From Galdieria partita (taxonomy: Eukaryota > Rhodophyta > Bangiophyceae > Galdieriales > Galdieriaceae), in NCBI GenBank assembly GCA_025991245.1, contig BQMJ01000078.1, positions 54,866 to 118,865 of the forward strand: a stretch of DNA of 64,000 nt, written 5' to 3'. Both the position numbers and the translations under genes were made by a program. The notes below the pieces were generated by a model. It was not told the DNA's origin. It did no database searches and saw nothing but the letters and a program-made list of their open reading frames with translations. Below, piece after piece: positions 41,690-53,130 of this stretch (position 1 is the first letter of the stretch; each line of letters opens with the position of its first letter).

Positions 41690-42459
41690 ATGACGAGTCA
41701 AGCAAGTAGCAAACGTTGGGTCCCATTAGAGTCTAATCCGGAAGTTTTATCTGGATATTTACACAAGTTAGGTGTAGAAGAAAATGTTTCTCTAGTGGAT
41801 GTACTTTCTCCTGACCTTTTGGATATCGTGCCTCGACCAGTATACGCCGTGATATTGTTATATCCACTCAAAAGCCAACAAAACACAAAAGCAACGAAAG
41901 AGGACACAAAAGTCTATTTTTGTAAACAAACCATAAGTAAGTCGTTGGGACGAGGACTTTCATAACGTTTGCTCTTTCGTAGGCAACGCTTGTGGAACGG
42001 TGGCCCTTGTTCACGCCGTATTGAATAATATTCACCGACTTGATTGTAAGAAAGATAGCTTTTTTGACAAGTTTTACCAAGCAACTGTTCATCTTTCGCC
42101 CGATGAGAGAGCAGTTCGTTTGGAACAGAGTGAAGATTTGGATTCCCTACACACTGAGTTTGCACAAAGTGGACAAAGTCAAGCACCTAGTAATAGTGAA
42201 GAAATAGACTTGCACTTTGTTACTTTTGTGTGCCAACAAGGAAAACTCATTCAGTTGGATGGCCGATTGGAACAGCCAGTGGTCTACGGTAACTGTGAGG
42301 AAGAGAACCTTTTGCAAGTATGTGACTCGCTCAACAGAAAATATCTTCACTTTTCATTTTGTATAGGAAGCGACTCGTGTTATCCAGCAACAATTTATAG
42401 AAAAGGACCCTAATGAAGTTCGATTCAGTATCTTGGCACTTGCTAAGAACTATGCTTGA
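41690..42459 (+). CDS. Ubiquitin C-terminal hydrolase (UCH family)
   Basis: Exons 41690-41936, 41983-42317 and 42367-42459 (introns 46 and 49 nt), 224 residues; an in-frame ATG at 41678 is an alternative start. The start [20 protein letters not shown], the active site [18 protein letters not shown] (oxyanion Gln and catalytic Cys), His in [14 protein letters not shown] and Asp in QLDGR form the complete UCH triad, closest to the UCHL1/L3 type. These enzymes cut small adducts and linear extensions from the ubiquitin C-terminus, including ubiquitin precursors. That makes it one candidate to process the ubiquitin-cytochrome c precursor encoded in this window; this link is inference. Confidence 0.9.
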
Positions 42460-42934
42460 TATTGTGATAGAGTCTTATATAAAAAAAACCAAGATATTCA
42501 TATGGGTTGGCTATTCCAAGAGAAAAAGAGGATAAATATACAAAGAGAGAGAAAAGCAGCAACCTACAAAGCTCGTTGAGCGTTGTATTGTCTTCCTATC
42601 ATGGAGAGAAAATGGATAGCAAGTATGTATTCTCGCTGGATGTGGGTTGTCCTTGTACACTTTATATAGCCTATTCTAGTAAAAATGTCTTTTGAAATGT
42701 TACTAGGAACAAAGTTTCAAGGCTATCTGGAAGCTTGTACCACACTTTTTTTAGAAAAACTTGTCCCTTGAAAGTGTCGATTGACAAAGGGTCGTTTGCA
42801 AAAGCCAAATAGAGTGGAGCTCGCTGGATTGTCTCATGGAACAATGATATTCTAGATCTTACGCTTCGATATGAAACGACACAGGAATCCTATTTAAATA
42901 GAGCACTTTCATTCCAGCTGTATTGTAGTATAAA
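42460..42934. promoter_or_regulatory. Intergenic region with TATA-like box before the Cys/Gln-rich protein gene
   Basis: 475 bases without a supported gene. A TATTTAAATAG element at about 42891-42901 lies about 35 bases upstream of the ATG at 42935, and could be a core promoter. A 62-codon frame at 42507 shows no family likeness. Confidence 0.4.
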
Positions 42935-43697
42935 ATGGGTTATCAACAAGTAGTGCAGCATTCTCTCGTAGCAAGTTGTGCAGTATTATTAGGTATCTTC
43001 TGTATAGTACATGGGAACACTCTGGAGGAAGATTGGCAAAGAGGATATCAACAAGTGTCACCCACAGTGACTCAACAATGTCCCAAGGTAAGCATAGAGA
43101 ACTATCATAGTGGCCTTGTATCTGATAGAAACCTTTAGTTGTGCGTGACAGCTACTCAGACACAAGTACAAAGCTGTATTTATACGAATACTCAAGTACC
43201 TTATGTCTCCCAATGTGTGACTGTCACTCCCACGACTTGTTATAAATATGTTACTAGATATAAGCAAGTTTGCTGCGAACAGGAATATCAACAACAAGAC
43301 TATCAGCAACAACAGCAATGCACAGAGGTGAGTCCCCATGGATAGTAGTTACTTATTTGTATGTTGAATTCTATTTGTCTAGTATTGCCAATTGTCCTAT
43401 CAACAATCAGTGAGCTATCCTTGCAGTACTCAGGTATGTGTGTTGGATGATATTGCTTCCATTTTGTTGACAAAAAGTTGAAAGATATCATACCCTTGCC
43501 AAGAATATCGCCTCATGAAAGTATAGCAATGTTGCCAGATTCCAAAAGTGAAATGCGTACAATACACACAAGTGTGTATTCAACAACAAGAGCAACAACA
43601 GCAGCAACAACAGCAGCAACAACAACAAGAGCAACAACAAGTGCAACAAGAAGCACAGCAAGTTCAGCAAGTTGAACAACAGGAACAACAATATTGA
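42935..43697 (+). CDS. Secreted Cys/Tyr/Gln-rich protein with C-terminal polyglutamine
   Basis: Proposed exons 42935-43087, 43139-43327, 43383-43433 and 43527-43697, 187 residues. The N-terminus has a clean signal peptide (SLVASCAVLLGIFCIVHGN). The body has repeated short Cys modules: QCPK, then SCIYTNTQVPYVSQC, TTCYKYVTRYKQVCC, and after splicing QCCQIPKVKCVQYTQVC, with Thr, Tyr and Gln between. The last 40 residues are nearly all Gln, encoded by CAA/CAG repeats (43585-43690). The last intron is 93 nt, longer than usual; using the nearer acceptor at 43485 would end the protein early in YRLMK. It looks like a cell-surface or wall protein. No family recognised. Confidence 0.6.
43583..43692 (+). 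repeat. CAA/CAG trinucleotide repeat encoding polyglutamine
   Basis: Imperfect CAA/CAG/GAG/GTG repeat of about 35 codons at the 3' end of the Cys/Gln-rich protein gene. The tract is likely to vary in length between strains. Confidence 0.85.
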
Positions 43698-46341
43698 GGG
43701 ACGTTGAATATACCTGCCAAGGATGCAGGAATCATGATGGATGATATAGCTATCTAGTGTAATAAAAAAAGAATATGCATGTTTATGGAATAGAACCTTT
43801 GTTACATACGTCTAACAAAAGAAAGTTTTGTATATCATACAAAATGCTTGCTTTGAAAAAGTAATTTTTCGTTCCCTTGCAACGTGATACACCCTGCACG
43901 TTTGCTTATTTCAAAGTGTACGAATTAATGTTAGCGTTGAACTATACATAGGAAGCTGTACAAAACGACCACAAATATAAAAATACCGCAAACTAGGTCA
44001 AAACAATAGTGTCTTTTCGACTAGAAACATACTACAGACAATACTATGGAGAGTGTCACATTATGGGAAAAAGTACAAATCTGTTGTCTCAGTTCTTGGG
44101 GAAAAGAGTGCAAAAGCTCTATATAGCAGCAGTGTTTTCACGAAATTGCGGGATTCCCGCACAGATGGGACGTAATTCCCACTGAACTACAAGATGGAGG
44201 GAATTTATGTTTTATAAAGGATGGGTGACCCATTGAAATTTTTCTACCCAAACATCGACAATCTCTCTCTCTCTCTGTGCGAAAGGATTATACGACTCTT
44301 TGAACAATAACGTTCACCTTTAGAAAGCATCATTTATTTTAAACCAACAAGCATGATTGTTACTGGAAGAGCAAATTGTTATGACTCTCCTTGGATGTCA
44401 AGTAGAAAAACGATGTTTGGAAGAATTGTACAATTGGAGCACACAACTTTCTCTCTGCAAACCACCATTCAAATAGAAAACCTATCCAATTGAGATATTC
44501 TCTCTCTCTATTATTTGGGTTCATCAAAAAAAGAGAGAATCAAGTGCAAATACGATGATCAATCATTTGTTCTTTCATTATCTACATTTTGTTTCTTCTA
44601 GCTATGGACAACTTTTGAAAGTCATAGATCCATCCATCACGGGTTGAACTAGTTTCATAGTATGCAGTATCTTTCGTGGACTATTTCATCAAGTCTTTGT
44701 AGAAAAACGCTGCAAAAAAATATAAATTTCTTGATTTATCTATCATCACACGATTACAAGAAGCATCGTTTCAACATCATTTTCTATTTCTGGTAACAAC
44801 GAGTATAGAATATTGAAATGTCTTTTTCAAGGGTCAATTCGTTCTTTCAAACTAATTGTTACTTCTCACATACCGATATCAGTAAACTACAGTGTCTCGG
44901 ATACCATGGTCATTCTTTGGTACTCAAACAACATATCAAGATGACTCGAGATTGGTTTGATAATCAAACAACTATAGAAATCTATGAAAACGCAGAATAA
45001 CGGAGTAGTTCTCTGTCTTTCAAATACTTATTTCTCTGCAAAAAATTTCATCAAATTGCCTCTCAATAAGTCCTCAAAGTCTTTACAGATGCGACTTGTT
45101 TCTCTCAATTTGTCAGTCATCAAAATGTAAATATTGTTTCTGAAACTCTTGGGTAAAATATCCGCTAAAGGCAGAGAACACTCGGTAGCTTCGTTGATGA
45201 GGCCGTAGTATCAGACAGTAGCACAAGTTATGTTAATATCAAGGCTTCACCCAATTGAGCTCGTACACGGCCGCTCACCTTTCAGACAACTGAAATAGTG
45301 AATTCTGCAAAATGTTTTCAGGAAATTTATGGAGCGCTCTGATGCAGGTCATCGTACAAACTGTGTAGTCGTTGACTAGTCTCTATGTTGAAACTGTTTA
45401 AGCGAAAATAAACCAAGAAATTTTGTCCAAACTGCTCTATAAATATGGGCAGCATAGTAAGCTGCCAGGCGAGTCAACAAAGTTCCATCATATTTCGTCG
45501 TCGAAAACTGAAAGTTTCCATGAAATTCTTTACACCCTATTCTCTGTTCATTTGTGGTTCTATCACAATGCATGCAATGGTTTGTCATTCAGATTGGATG
45601 GAAGAAGAGTCCTTGGAGGTTGTGATTGAAGTTGGATTGCCAAGATTTTGACGCTCAACTCATTCTATTAGTAGTTGTTCAATAGAAGATTTATTATCCA
45701 ATTGCGTTTTATTTTGTGTTGTAACGTTCAAACCAGCCACGACCAGCCCTCAACCGCGAGTTCCAATAGTTTCTGGTTACTACTTCGATATATCAATATT
45801 GATCATCCCTGTGGCGTGTATTTCAAAAACAACTCTTGCTGGTTGTTTCTGGTCTTCACTGCAAATTATCTGTCCACGTTGTTGAGTGCAGAGTCAACTT
45901 GAAAGATTACAAGCTTTTCGTCGATTATGGACATGGCCCACTAAGGTGTTGTTCTGGTTTTATGAAGAGGACAAGTTATAAGGCAGAATTCTCACAAGAA
46001 ACATAAAGCCAGTCCCAAATAGCAACAGTTTAGTGTATCAAGAAAAGAATACCACAGTTTGACGAATAAATAAGGTCACTCGAAAATATGGGCAACTTTG
46101 ACTACGATAAGCTTAAAGTCAGAAAATCAAAGTAAAATTCTCTATATTTAAAAAAAATAGAACAACGACTGAATGTACATTTCATCGCAGCAGTTACTCG
46201 AGGAGAGACATAAAGGGAAATTTCTTGACGGGTGCTTATCAATCTTTGATAAACATTATCATTTTCCATAGAACTGAAAAAGGATAATTTTGGAATGTCA
46301 ATTCAACCGAAAGCACTCAAGTAACAAACTATTCATGCAGT
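43698..46341. other. Gene-poor AT-rich stretch
   Basis: About 2.6 kb without a gene I can defend. Short frames at 44818-45000, 45423-45651 and 45675-45902 lack family likeness and splice partners. A cluster of GC-rich hairpins lies near 44147-44233 and a (CT)n run at about 44260-44276. Degenerate gene pieces are possible but not recognisable. Confidence 0.4.
44147..44233 (+). other. Cluster of three short GC-rich hairpins, possible structured RNA or cis element
   Basis: Three perfect short hairpins stand out in AT-rich DNA: TGCGGG-ATT-CCCGCA (44147-44161), TGGGA-N6-TCCCA (44166-44181) and ATGGG-TGA-CCCAT (44221-44233), followed by GAAATTTTTCTACCC, which has a U-rich, Sm-site-like stretch. 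I cannot fit them to a known snRNA or tRNA. Confidence 0.35.
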
Positions 46342-47042
46342 TCAAGAAAAAAACTCGTGAAGAATAGCAAAAAAGTAACTTTTATGCCAGCTTTCAGAAT
46401 TCTCTTTGTGTGAATTCATGCACTGACGCCAATCAACACCTTTGGAATCCAATAGACGAAAATCTACAATCCTTCCATCATCATCTTCTTCTAACGTAAT
46501 AGTAAATTCCTGTTTCAAAAAGAAGCAAAGTATGCTTAGTAATTGACAATTGCCTGTTGCTTCTCTCTGTATCAACTTATCGCGACTGATCGTCTTACTA
46601 CTACTTTGCAAACAATTGGAACGCTTTGTTCATTTTTGCTCACTCTTTGTACTACTAGTTCATGAATTAGCCGATTCTGAGAAACTGAATAAAACTTTCT
46701 TGAAAGAAGGTGGTAAAAAGGAGTTTTCAATAGTAGCAGAGTCACGATTATGATCGTAAATGAAGATATAGATACTTGAAAAAAGTATATATGCCATTGA
46801 GAATCCACAATATCCATAAAAAGTATAGTCAAATCGAGGATGTTGTTCTTCCAGTAATATCCAACAGGAATGAGTAAACTTCTTAATAGGAGGATCCAAT
46901 TCATCTCCTACCAACCGAGTCAAACTGTGACAAGATAAATTCAAGTTCCTATAAGGTTTGTTATCGGAAAGGATCGTCACTTTTTCCACATACTTACAAA
47001 CCATAGAAAGAATCACTCTTCAAAAGTTTGACTCTTTATTCT
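46342..47042 (-). pseudogene. Possible downstream part of the Crinkler/RHS-like gene
   Basis: After the stop at 47043 the minus strand still shows frames that look protein-like: 47016-46770 with DELDPPIKKFTHSCWILLEE and QHPRFDYTFYG, and 46600-46400 with QEFTITLEEDDDGRIVDFR and GVDWRQCMNSH. They could be further exons or a decayed 3' part of the NTPase gene, or a separate fragment. I found no GT-AG pair that joins them in frame past the TAG, so I list them as a probable broken continuation. Confidence 0.35.
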
Positions 47043-48502
47043 CTATCCATTTCGATAACGTTCAGCAAGTTCAGCCAAGTACTTCTCAGAAGCATATCTT
47101 TCACGGAAAGAGGATAACAAGATGTCGCGTGCAACGCTATTATAAAAGCGTAAGTAGATGCGATCCACTACAACTAATAAACCTCGACTAATATATGCCC
47201 CGTCTGCAATCGTAATATTGGGTTTAGTTCTATCCATGAATAGCTTATAAAGCATAGAATCAAAATTTCTCTTTTCTCTTTCAGAGCTAAGTCCATCGAG
47301 ATAGTCATTATGCCTTCTCATCATTTCACAATACACTTTTGCGGTGAATTCAACCCTCAAATCTTCAAAACTAGCATCAGGATGATCGTTGGCCAGAGCT
47401 ACCATTTTAGCTATCATTATAGGCACGAACCCAGTAAGTTCGACCACTTCATCTGAATGTTGACGAAGAATAGAGGGATAATCAGGTAAATCTTCCCACA
47501 AGTCAAATTCTTTGAAACTTAGCGGCTCCAAAAAGTGTTTGACATCTTCATAACCACTACGCAAATGATCTTCGAATGGATGATGCTGTGAACCTGCAAG
47601 AAGAACTCCACAAAAAGGCTATTCAAGTAAATGAAAAAGTCATTATAAAACAAGAGAGAACCATGACTTACTGTATTCATTACTTCAAACTCAGTGTAAA
47701 ACTGGAAGAAATCCGGCCATCTATTTATATTACGACCAAACTCGCTCCACAACGCATTATGTTCATCTACAATCAACATATTACGTGGTGCAAGCAGCAT
47801 CATGGTATCACGAATTTCTGAAGCAAGGGAGACGTTGCCCTCTTCCATAGCATAAAATATAACATTTTTAAGAGGAGCACCTCTTAAAGAACGATACCAA
47901 GATGACTCTAAACTGGGCATTTCTTCTAGAATGTCTGCATTCATAAAAAGCAACATTTTCAAGTAACGTGAAACCATTTGAGAGATGTTGCTTATGTTCT
48001 TCAACCACGCCGCTGCGTTTCCAATATACTGCAGGGGAATCCTGCAATGTCTTGAAAACACAGCGGCCATATAGAGCTCTACGCTCTTTCCTAGACCACT
48101 AGCTGCAGAAACTATTATCTGCTGGGGTGGAAGAATGCAACCTTCTGCATTAAGACTTTCAATGTGTCTATTCCACCTCTTGATAAACTCTCGTCTCAGA
48201 AAGATTCTAGAGAATTTCCCAGCTCTTTTTTCCACCGGGAAATCTTTGGGAAACTTCTTGGGAACAAGAAACTGTGCTATGTCACTAAACGTTTCTTTCC
48301 CAACTTCGAAGACTTTTCCTCCAACTTGTACCTTCTCTCCAATTACTGAGACAACAGATATGAGTTCACATTCTTGCTCAAGATCAGGCAAGTTTGTCAA
48401 CCATACATTGCTAAACCTTTCGTCAATTTTTAGACCATCTTGAAATATTTCTTCGTATCTAACAGACTCTCCGGACATATCTAAAGAAGTTTCACTAGTC
48501 AT
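47043..48502 (-). CDS. Crinkler/RHS-like P-loop NTPase
   Basis: Exons 48502-47672 and 47585-47043, 86-nt intron (GTAAGTCATG...GGTTCACAG), 457 residues. A Walker A motif SAASGLGKSVELY lies at about residue 131, then IPLQYIGNAAAWLKNI (the family's IP-QYIG segment) and a Walker B NMLIVDEHNALW at about 245. The C-terminal half is helical (DLPDYPSILRQHSDEVVELT ... GFVPIMIAKMVAL). This order of motifs is what I associate with the ATPase domain of Crinkler and RHS-type proteins, which are often subtelomeric, multicopy and linked to a nuclease domain. No N-terminal secretion or nuclease domain is seen. Function is unknown; a role in genome conflict is inference. Last likely gene before the telomere. 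Confidence 0.55.
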
Positions 48503-51500
48503 CCTTTGAGACGGGTAGCCAAATAATCAACAACCCAAAAACAAATTGTGCAGTTCAGTTGTACAAATTTTACAATTTATGGTGCTGTATATAATTCCAA
48601 ATAATAAGTACACTTTGGAATTCAAACAAGAAATCTAGTATTTCTTTGTTTCCTATGGAACATTGAGATAGAGCTGCCTACAGAAAGAATATTTGAAGTG
48701 ATTTCAACCTTGAAAAAAATATTTTATAAAAGCATAATTTCTTTCAATGACTTGAAAGATCAACTAAAATCAACAGTGCATTCGTTAAGAGAAATCTGGA
48801 TACTGTGACACTTGTTTTCAATTCTTCCTGTTTCAGTTGTTCCACTCTTTGTGTCTCTTATAGACGAAACAGACTATATGGAACTCCACTGGATTAGATT
48901 ATCTAAATTGTCTACAGAATAATCTTCACAGTGGCAGCTATCAAAGATTACTTTTCAATACAGACAAGAGAGAGATTCAATTCAACTCAATTTTTCCTTT
49001 CCAGAATGACAATTTGTCTTATCTAATCGCATATTTTTGACTATGTGGGAAGGATAAGCACAAATTACATCAATTACGCAAAGTGACATCGTGTAAAGTT
49101 ATCGTTTAATTCAAAATTTTCTATCACTTTATGAAAGAGGCAATGGAACATACCAATTTATCAGAGCTTGCAACTTTCGTTACTTGCTGCAAGAAAGAAG
49201 TTTCACTCGAAAGTTATCGCTAGTATGATGTTCATTATTCTGAGCTATGAGGATGAGTATTGAAACATTTACTTCTCCTCCGTTGGGAACCCAAGTTTCA
49301 AGTTTGAACAAGTAGGTTTGGCTTTATGTTTTGAAATATTTTTGGACACCGTCACAATTTTCGTTTTGTCAAGACAGCGAAGTTTTTACCAAGATTGTTT
49401 TGATCTTGTGTTTTCAGAGTAACTCTGAGATGATGAGAATGAAATAAAAGTCGAGTTGGTGACTCGAAATCTTGTTTTGTGTCTTGCTAAAGTACGTTGT
49501 ATACTTTAAAAGTACCTCATTGAGTTGCTGTTGCTTTCTTCTCTTGTGGAATTCTACAAGACTTTGCCTAGAGCAAACAAGATTTTATCTTTGGATGCAA
49601 CGACTGTACAACTCATTTGGTATTATCTATTCTTGGAATCCTTTCAGGATGGTCTGTTGTTGACTGCTAAATTTTGTGACACTATATACTATCGTTGACT
49701 TTGCTAAAGTCACCGTCTGCTTCAAAGTACACCTTCAAGAAAATCTCAGTAAAAGTTGCTTGTACTAGTTACCGTCCATATGTCTAGGAATTCTTGATCC
49801 TTGTTTCACAAAAATAAAACGCAAGGTAGAATTTTTATTCAGCAACATAAGGATTGATTCACATTCCTCCCTAACGTCTTCTATGATAGCGTTGCGACTA
49901 TACATCAACCCATTCTAGGGTATGGGACAAACTTCCTTCTTGACAACTGTAATCAGCATTCTTTTGGAGTCCTTATTTAACCCAACCACAGATATAGCTG
50001 GAATTGTTGAAAACGCTTGATTCACAAAACGTTAACCAAGTGTTTACAATTCAAACAATTTGGACGCTAACCATCTTAAAACTCAACGTTCTGTTTGGGC
50101 TTGTGAGGTGAAAGGAAAACTCCTTGTCAACAACAAGTCGAATCCAACGCTACCAAATCTCCAGTTGCTTTCTTGTTACTTTCACTTGGTTAAGAAATCT
50201 GAATAATCGAGTACAACAATGAGTCTGATTCAATTCACTGGGCTGACTTTTTACTGACAGTCTGTAAACGAATTCCAACGATACATTTCCCTAACACAAA
50301 AAGAATAGAGCTTCAACAGTCTTTTAACTCTCTAGTGCAAGGTTCTTTTGGAAATTTCTCTACAAGTATACAATAAGCGACATAGTTTGTACCTTTTAAA
50401 TGCACCCTTTCATACCACTTCCTTTCTAAGCTCTTCCAAACGTTCTTTCATTAGAATTTGTTGGTTGAGAACTGGAGCTAAATAGTTGTTTTATGCAACC
50501 CGCTTCAAAGTGGATAAGGTCTGTTTATGAAAACTTGAGTTTCAACGAGAAACATCTTGAGAATAGACTAGAAAGTTTTTCTTTTTTTTGGATACTGTTT
50601 AAACCTGGGTTGTTTTGGTCGTAACTTTTTAGCCACTAGGTTTGAACCTTGTGGTTGATTACTCAACGTCAGAGTTCAAAAGAGATTTATCTGCAGAAAC
50701 ATTGTCAAAGAGAGGTTGTTTACGATCGGTAAAAGGGAGATTGTTTGGAAACAACTACCATAGCTTTGCGAATTCTTGGTTCTTTATATGAGAGTAGTGT
50801 AAAAGAGGATAATTTTGTAGGAGTAGTCATAATATTATCGGCATCTTTTAACCTGAACGAGTTGTCTATACATACTTGTGGAAAGATTTATTTCACTAAG
50901 ATTAGCCAAAACATAAAAGCAAAGACTAAATTGAATCTTTGGTAAATATCCAAAGTATTTTCAAAACCATAGCAATGGACCAAGTATTATCTACGAAAAC
51001 AAACCTTGATCACCACGATAAGGTACACTAGTGTATATTGAATTGACAAAGTGCAGAGATCTCGAAAAATATTGAATTCGAAACAAGTTGTCTAGTAAAG
51101 GATTGAGTGAATGAGATGAAATAAAAAAGATTGTTTCAAAGATATATCAAATTTGATGAACATTTCACATTCTAAAGCTGCTTTGGGAAATAGTTTGAAT
51201 CCGAATTTGCAAACACAATTCATTGAGTTTTGTCAATCACACAAGTTCTATTTTTTCATTTGGTTCCCTTTATCGATATCCACGATATGTAAAGATTGTA
51301 TACAAAGAAATGAATGTGGTAAAGGAAAGGCGAACATGACACGTTCAATGAGTTATTATTCAAAAAGAATTTACTTGAATTATTCGGTTCATTGATAAAT
51401 TTTATTCAAAAGATCAAGAATTATAGGGAATTTATTGGTTTTTAGAACTTTGTATGCTCAAGAGACAATCAATGAACCGTTATCTTTTCATTCTATTTCA

Positions 51501-51699
51501 CGTGTCATTGAAACTTTCCTCGTCTTTAAACTCTTTTTGGTGAAACTTTGAGACTTTGGCAGTATTTAAAAGAGTATCGAACAGAAAGAGAATAGATTCA
51601 TTTTTATTCCTCGAATAGTAAAAAGTTGCAAAAAGTAACAACGGAAAAATCAAGAAATTGCACAATAGAGATCATCATGCAGTATACAATACAAGGAGA

Positions 51700-52030
51700 A
51701 GCCACTGAGTAAGAATTGAATTCAAACTATAGTCCAACTTTATTTCTTAACACAGAAGGAAGAAAGACAATAGTAGTAGAAAAAACAGGAACAATAAATC
51801 AACTGCTTCCTAATGTATGAGCAAAAAAGCCTACCTGACGAATGAATCTCTGAGTTCAGTCATTTTTAAAAAATAAAAATTGAACAATAAAGTCATGTCA
51901 TAAGAGTACATATTGAGAAGCCAACAAAGTGATTCTAAGTTTAACCGTGTTGAAAATAGATAAAAAGAGACTTAAAAAGTTTCAACCTAAACACAAAGTT
52001 CATTTTTGGGGAATTCAAGAAGACTACCAG
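51700..52030 (+). repeat. Dispersed subtelomeric repeat, copy A
   Basis: Diverged match to 60190-60480. Shared landmarks in the same order: GACAATAGTAGTAGAA / GACAGTAGTACTAGAA, AAAAAGCCTA, TTCAGTCATT, CATAAGAGTAC, CCAACAAAGTGATTC / CCAACAAATTGATTC, and ACAAAGTTCATTTTTGGGGAATTC-like ends. Found by eye; exact borders uncertain. Confidence 0.65.
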
Positions 52031-52739
52031 TGTAATAGCCATCATTATCTTCATCGTAGCCATTTTAATGTCCATCAACTGAAAACAATAGAGTATACTT
52101 GGAGCTTACAGAAATGATTCAACTTGAATGAATTTGGCAATCGACAATTTAAAACTTTTTTCTATGTAAAATGGATTTGAAACATCCTTATAAAGAAGAA
52201 TTGGGTTTCGACTCCAATTCGTCTGACAGAATTGCCTAAATGGATACAAATATAGTAGAATTGTAACCATAGACAGATGAGTTTTGAATCACAAGAACAA
52301 TTCAAGTATAGAATAGAAGCACAAAAGAAGCTACGTATTTACTCAATTCATTTTGTTGGAGAGTAGCATTGTGATATGTAAAGATGTAAGATTCAGTGAA
52401 AGTAAAATAATTCCGCTTCAATGAAATGATACTGCCTCAAAGCAAAACGATAAATTTCGACAATAATGCCTAAAACGTCAAACAGTAGGTTCCGAGAAAC
52501 TTTTCAAGACCGAACTTTGCTATCAAGACCTGCTAGTATTGGTTGTAAACTTTCAAGACTTGACATTTGAGTTCCATAAAGTTTGAAAATTATTTGTCTT
52601 TAGTCCAAGTTCACGTTGAACGTACCTCAACTTGGATCCTTGTTGAAAACTGTCGCTCTTCATTTTCTGGTAACTTTATAGGCGTTTCTTACTATGTAGA
52701 GTAGTGAAAAAAAAAGTCGGTACAAAAAGTTCCCATTTG

Positions 52740-53130
52740 TTTTTTAAGTGTGAACCCCTTTTCCCTATACAGTCTTGTAGTGTAACTTGGTTTTTCAAGT
52801 CCAAGTATACTACAAAGTCTAGTCTAGTCTTGTGAATTGTTATCGTGAATCTTCTTTTGTGTCACACTCATCAAGGTCTTTTGTAGCACTCGAAGTACAT
52901 TCTGTGTTGATTCTTGTGTTTTTCAAACAACCAGTTCCTTTATTTGTCGGTTTATGACCAGTTCGAGTCTCACCCAGCTGGAGATGAGAGAGGAGCGAAT
53001 TGCTTTGGTTGGAATAGACGAGGTACTGATGGCAGCTTTCAACCTTGCGTTGACCCACTTGTTGACTGGGAATTAGATAAAGCTTTATGACTGTTTGAGA
53101 GCTTGACCAGTTGATATGTTTCAAAATTGT
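52740..53130 (+). repeat. Diverged duplicate block, copy A (partner near 54780)
   Basis: Matches 54780-55080 with shared pieces such as TCTTGTAGTGTAACTTGGTTTTTC / TCTTCCAATGTAACTTAGTTTTTC and GTACATTCTGTGTTGATTCT / GTATATTCTGAGTTGATTCT in the same order. Spacing about 2.0 kb. Borders uncertain. Confidence 0.6.

Noticed and set aside
41336-41726. N-terminal extension of PebB to a 453-residue protein
   Set aside because: It would lie entirely over the DUF1764 coding sequence, has no family likeness, and PebB with a plastid transit peptide fits the ATG at 41336 or 41294.
44818-45000. 60-codon plus-strand frame with an ATG
   Set aside because: No signal, domain or splice partner; expected by chance in this gene-poor stretch.
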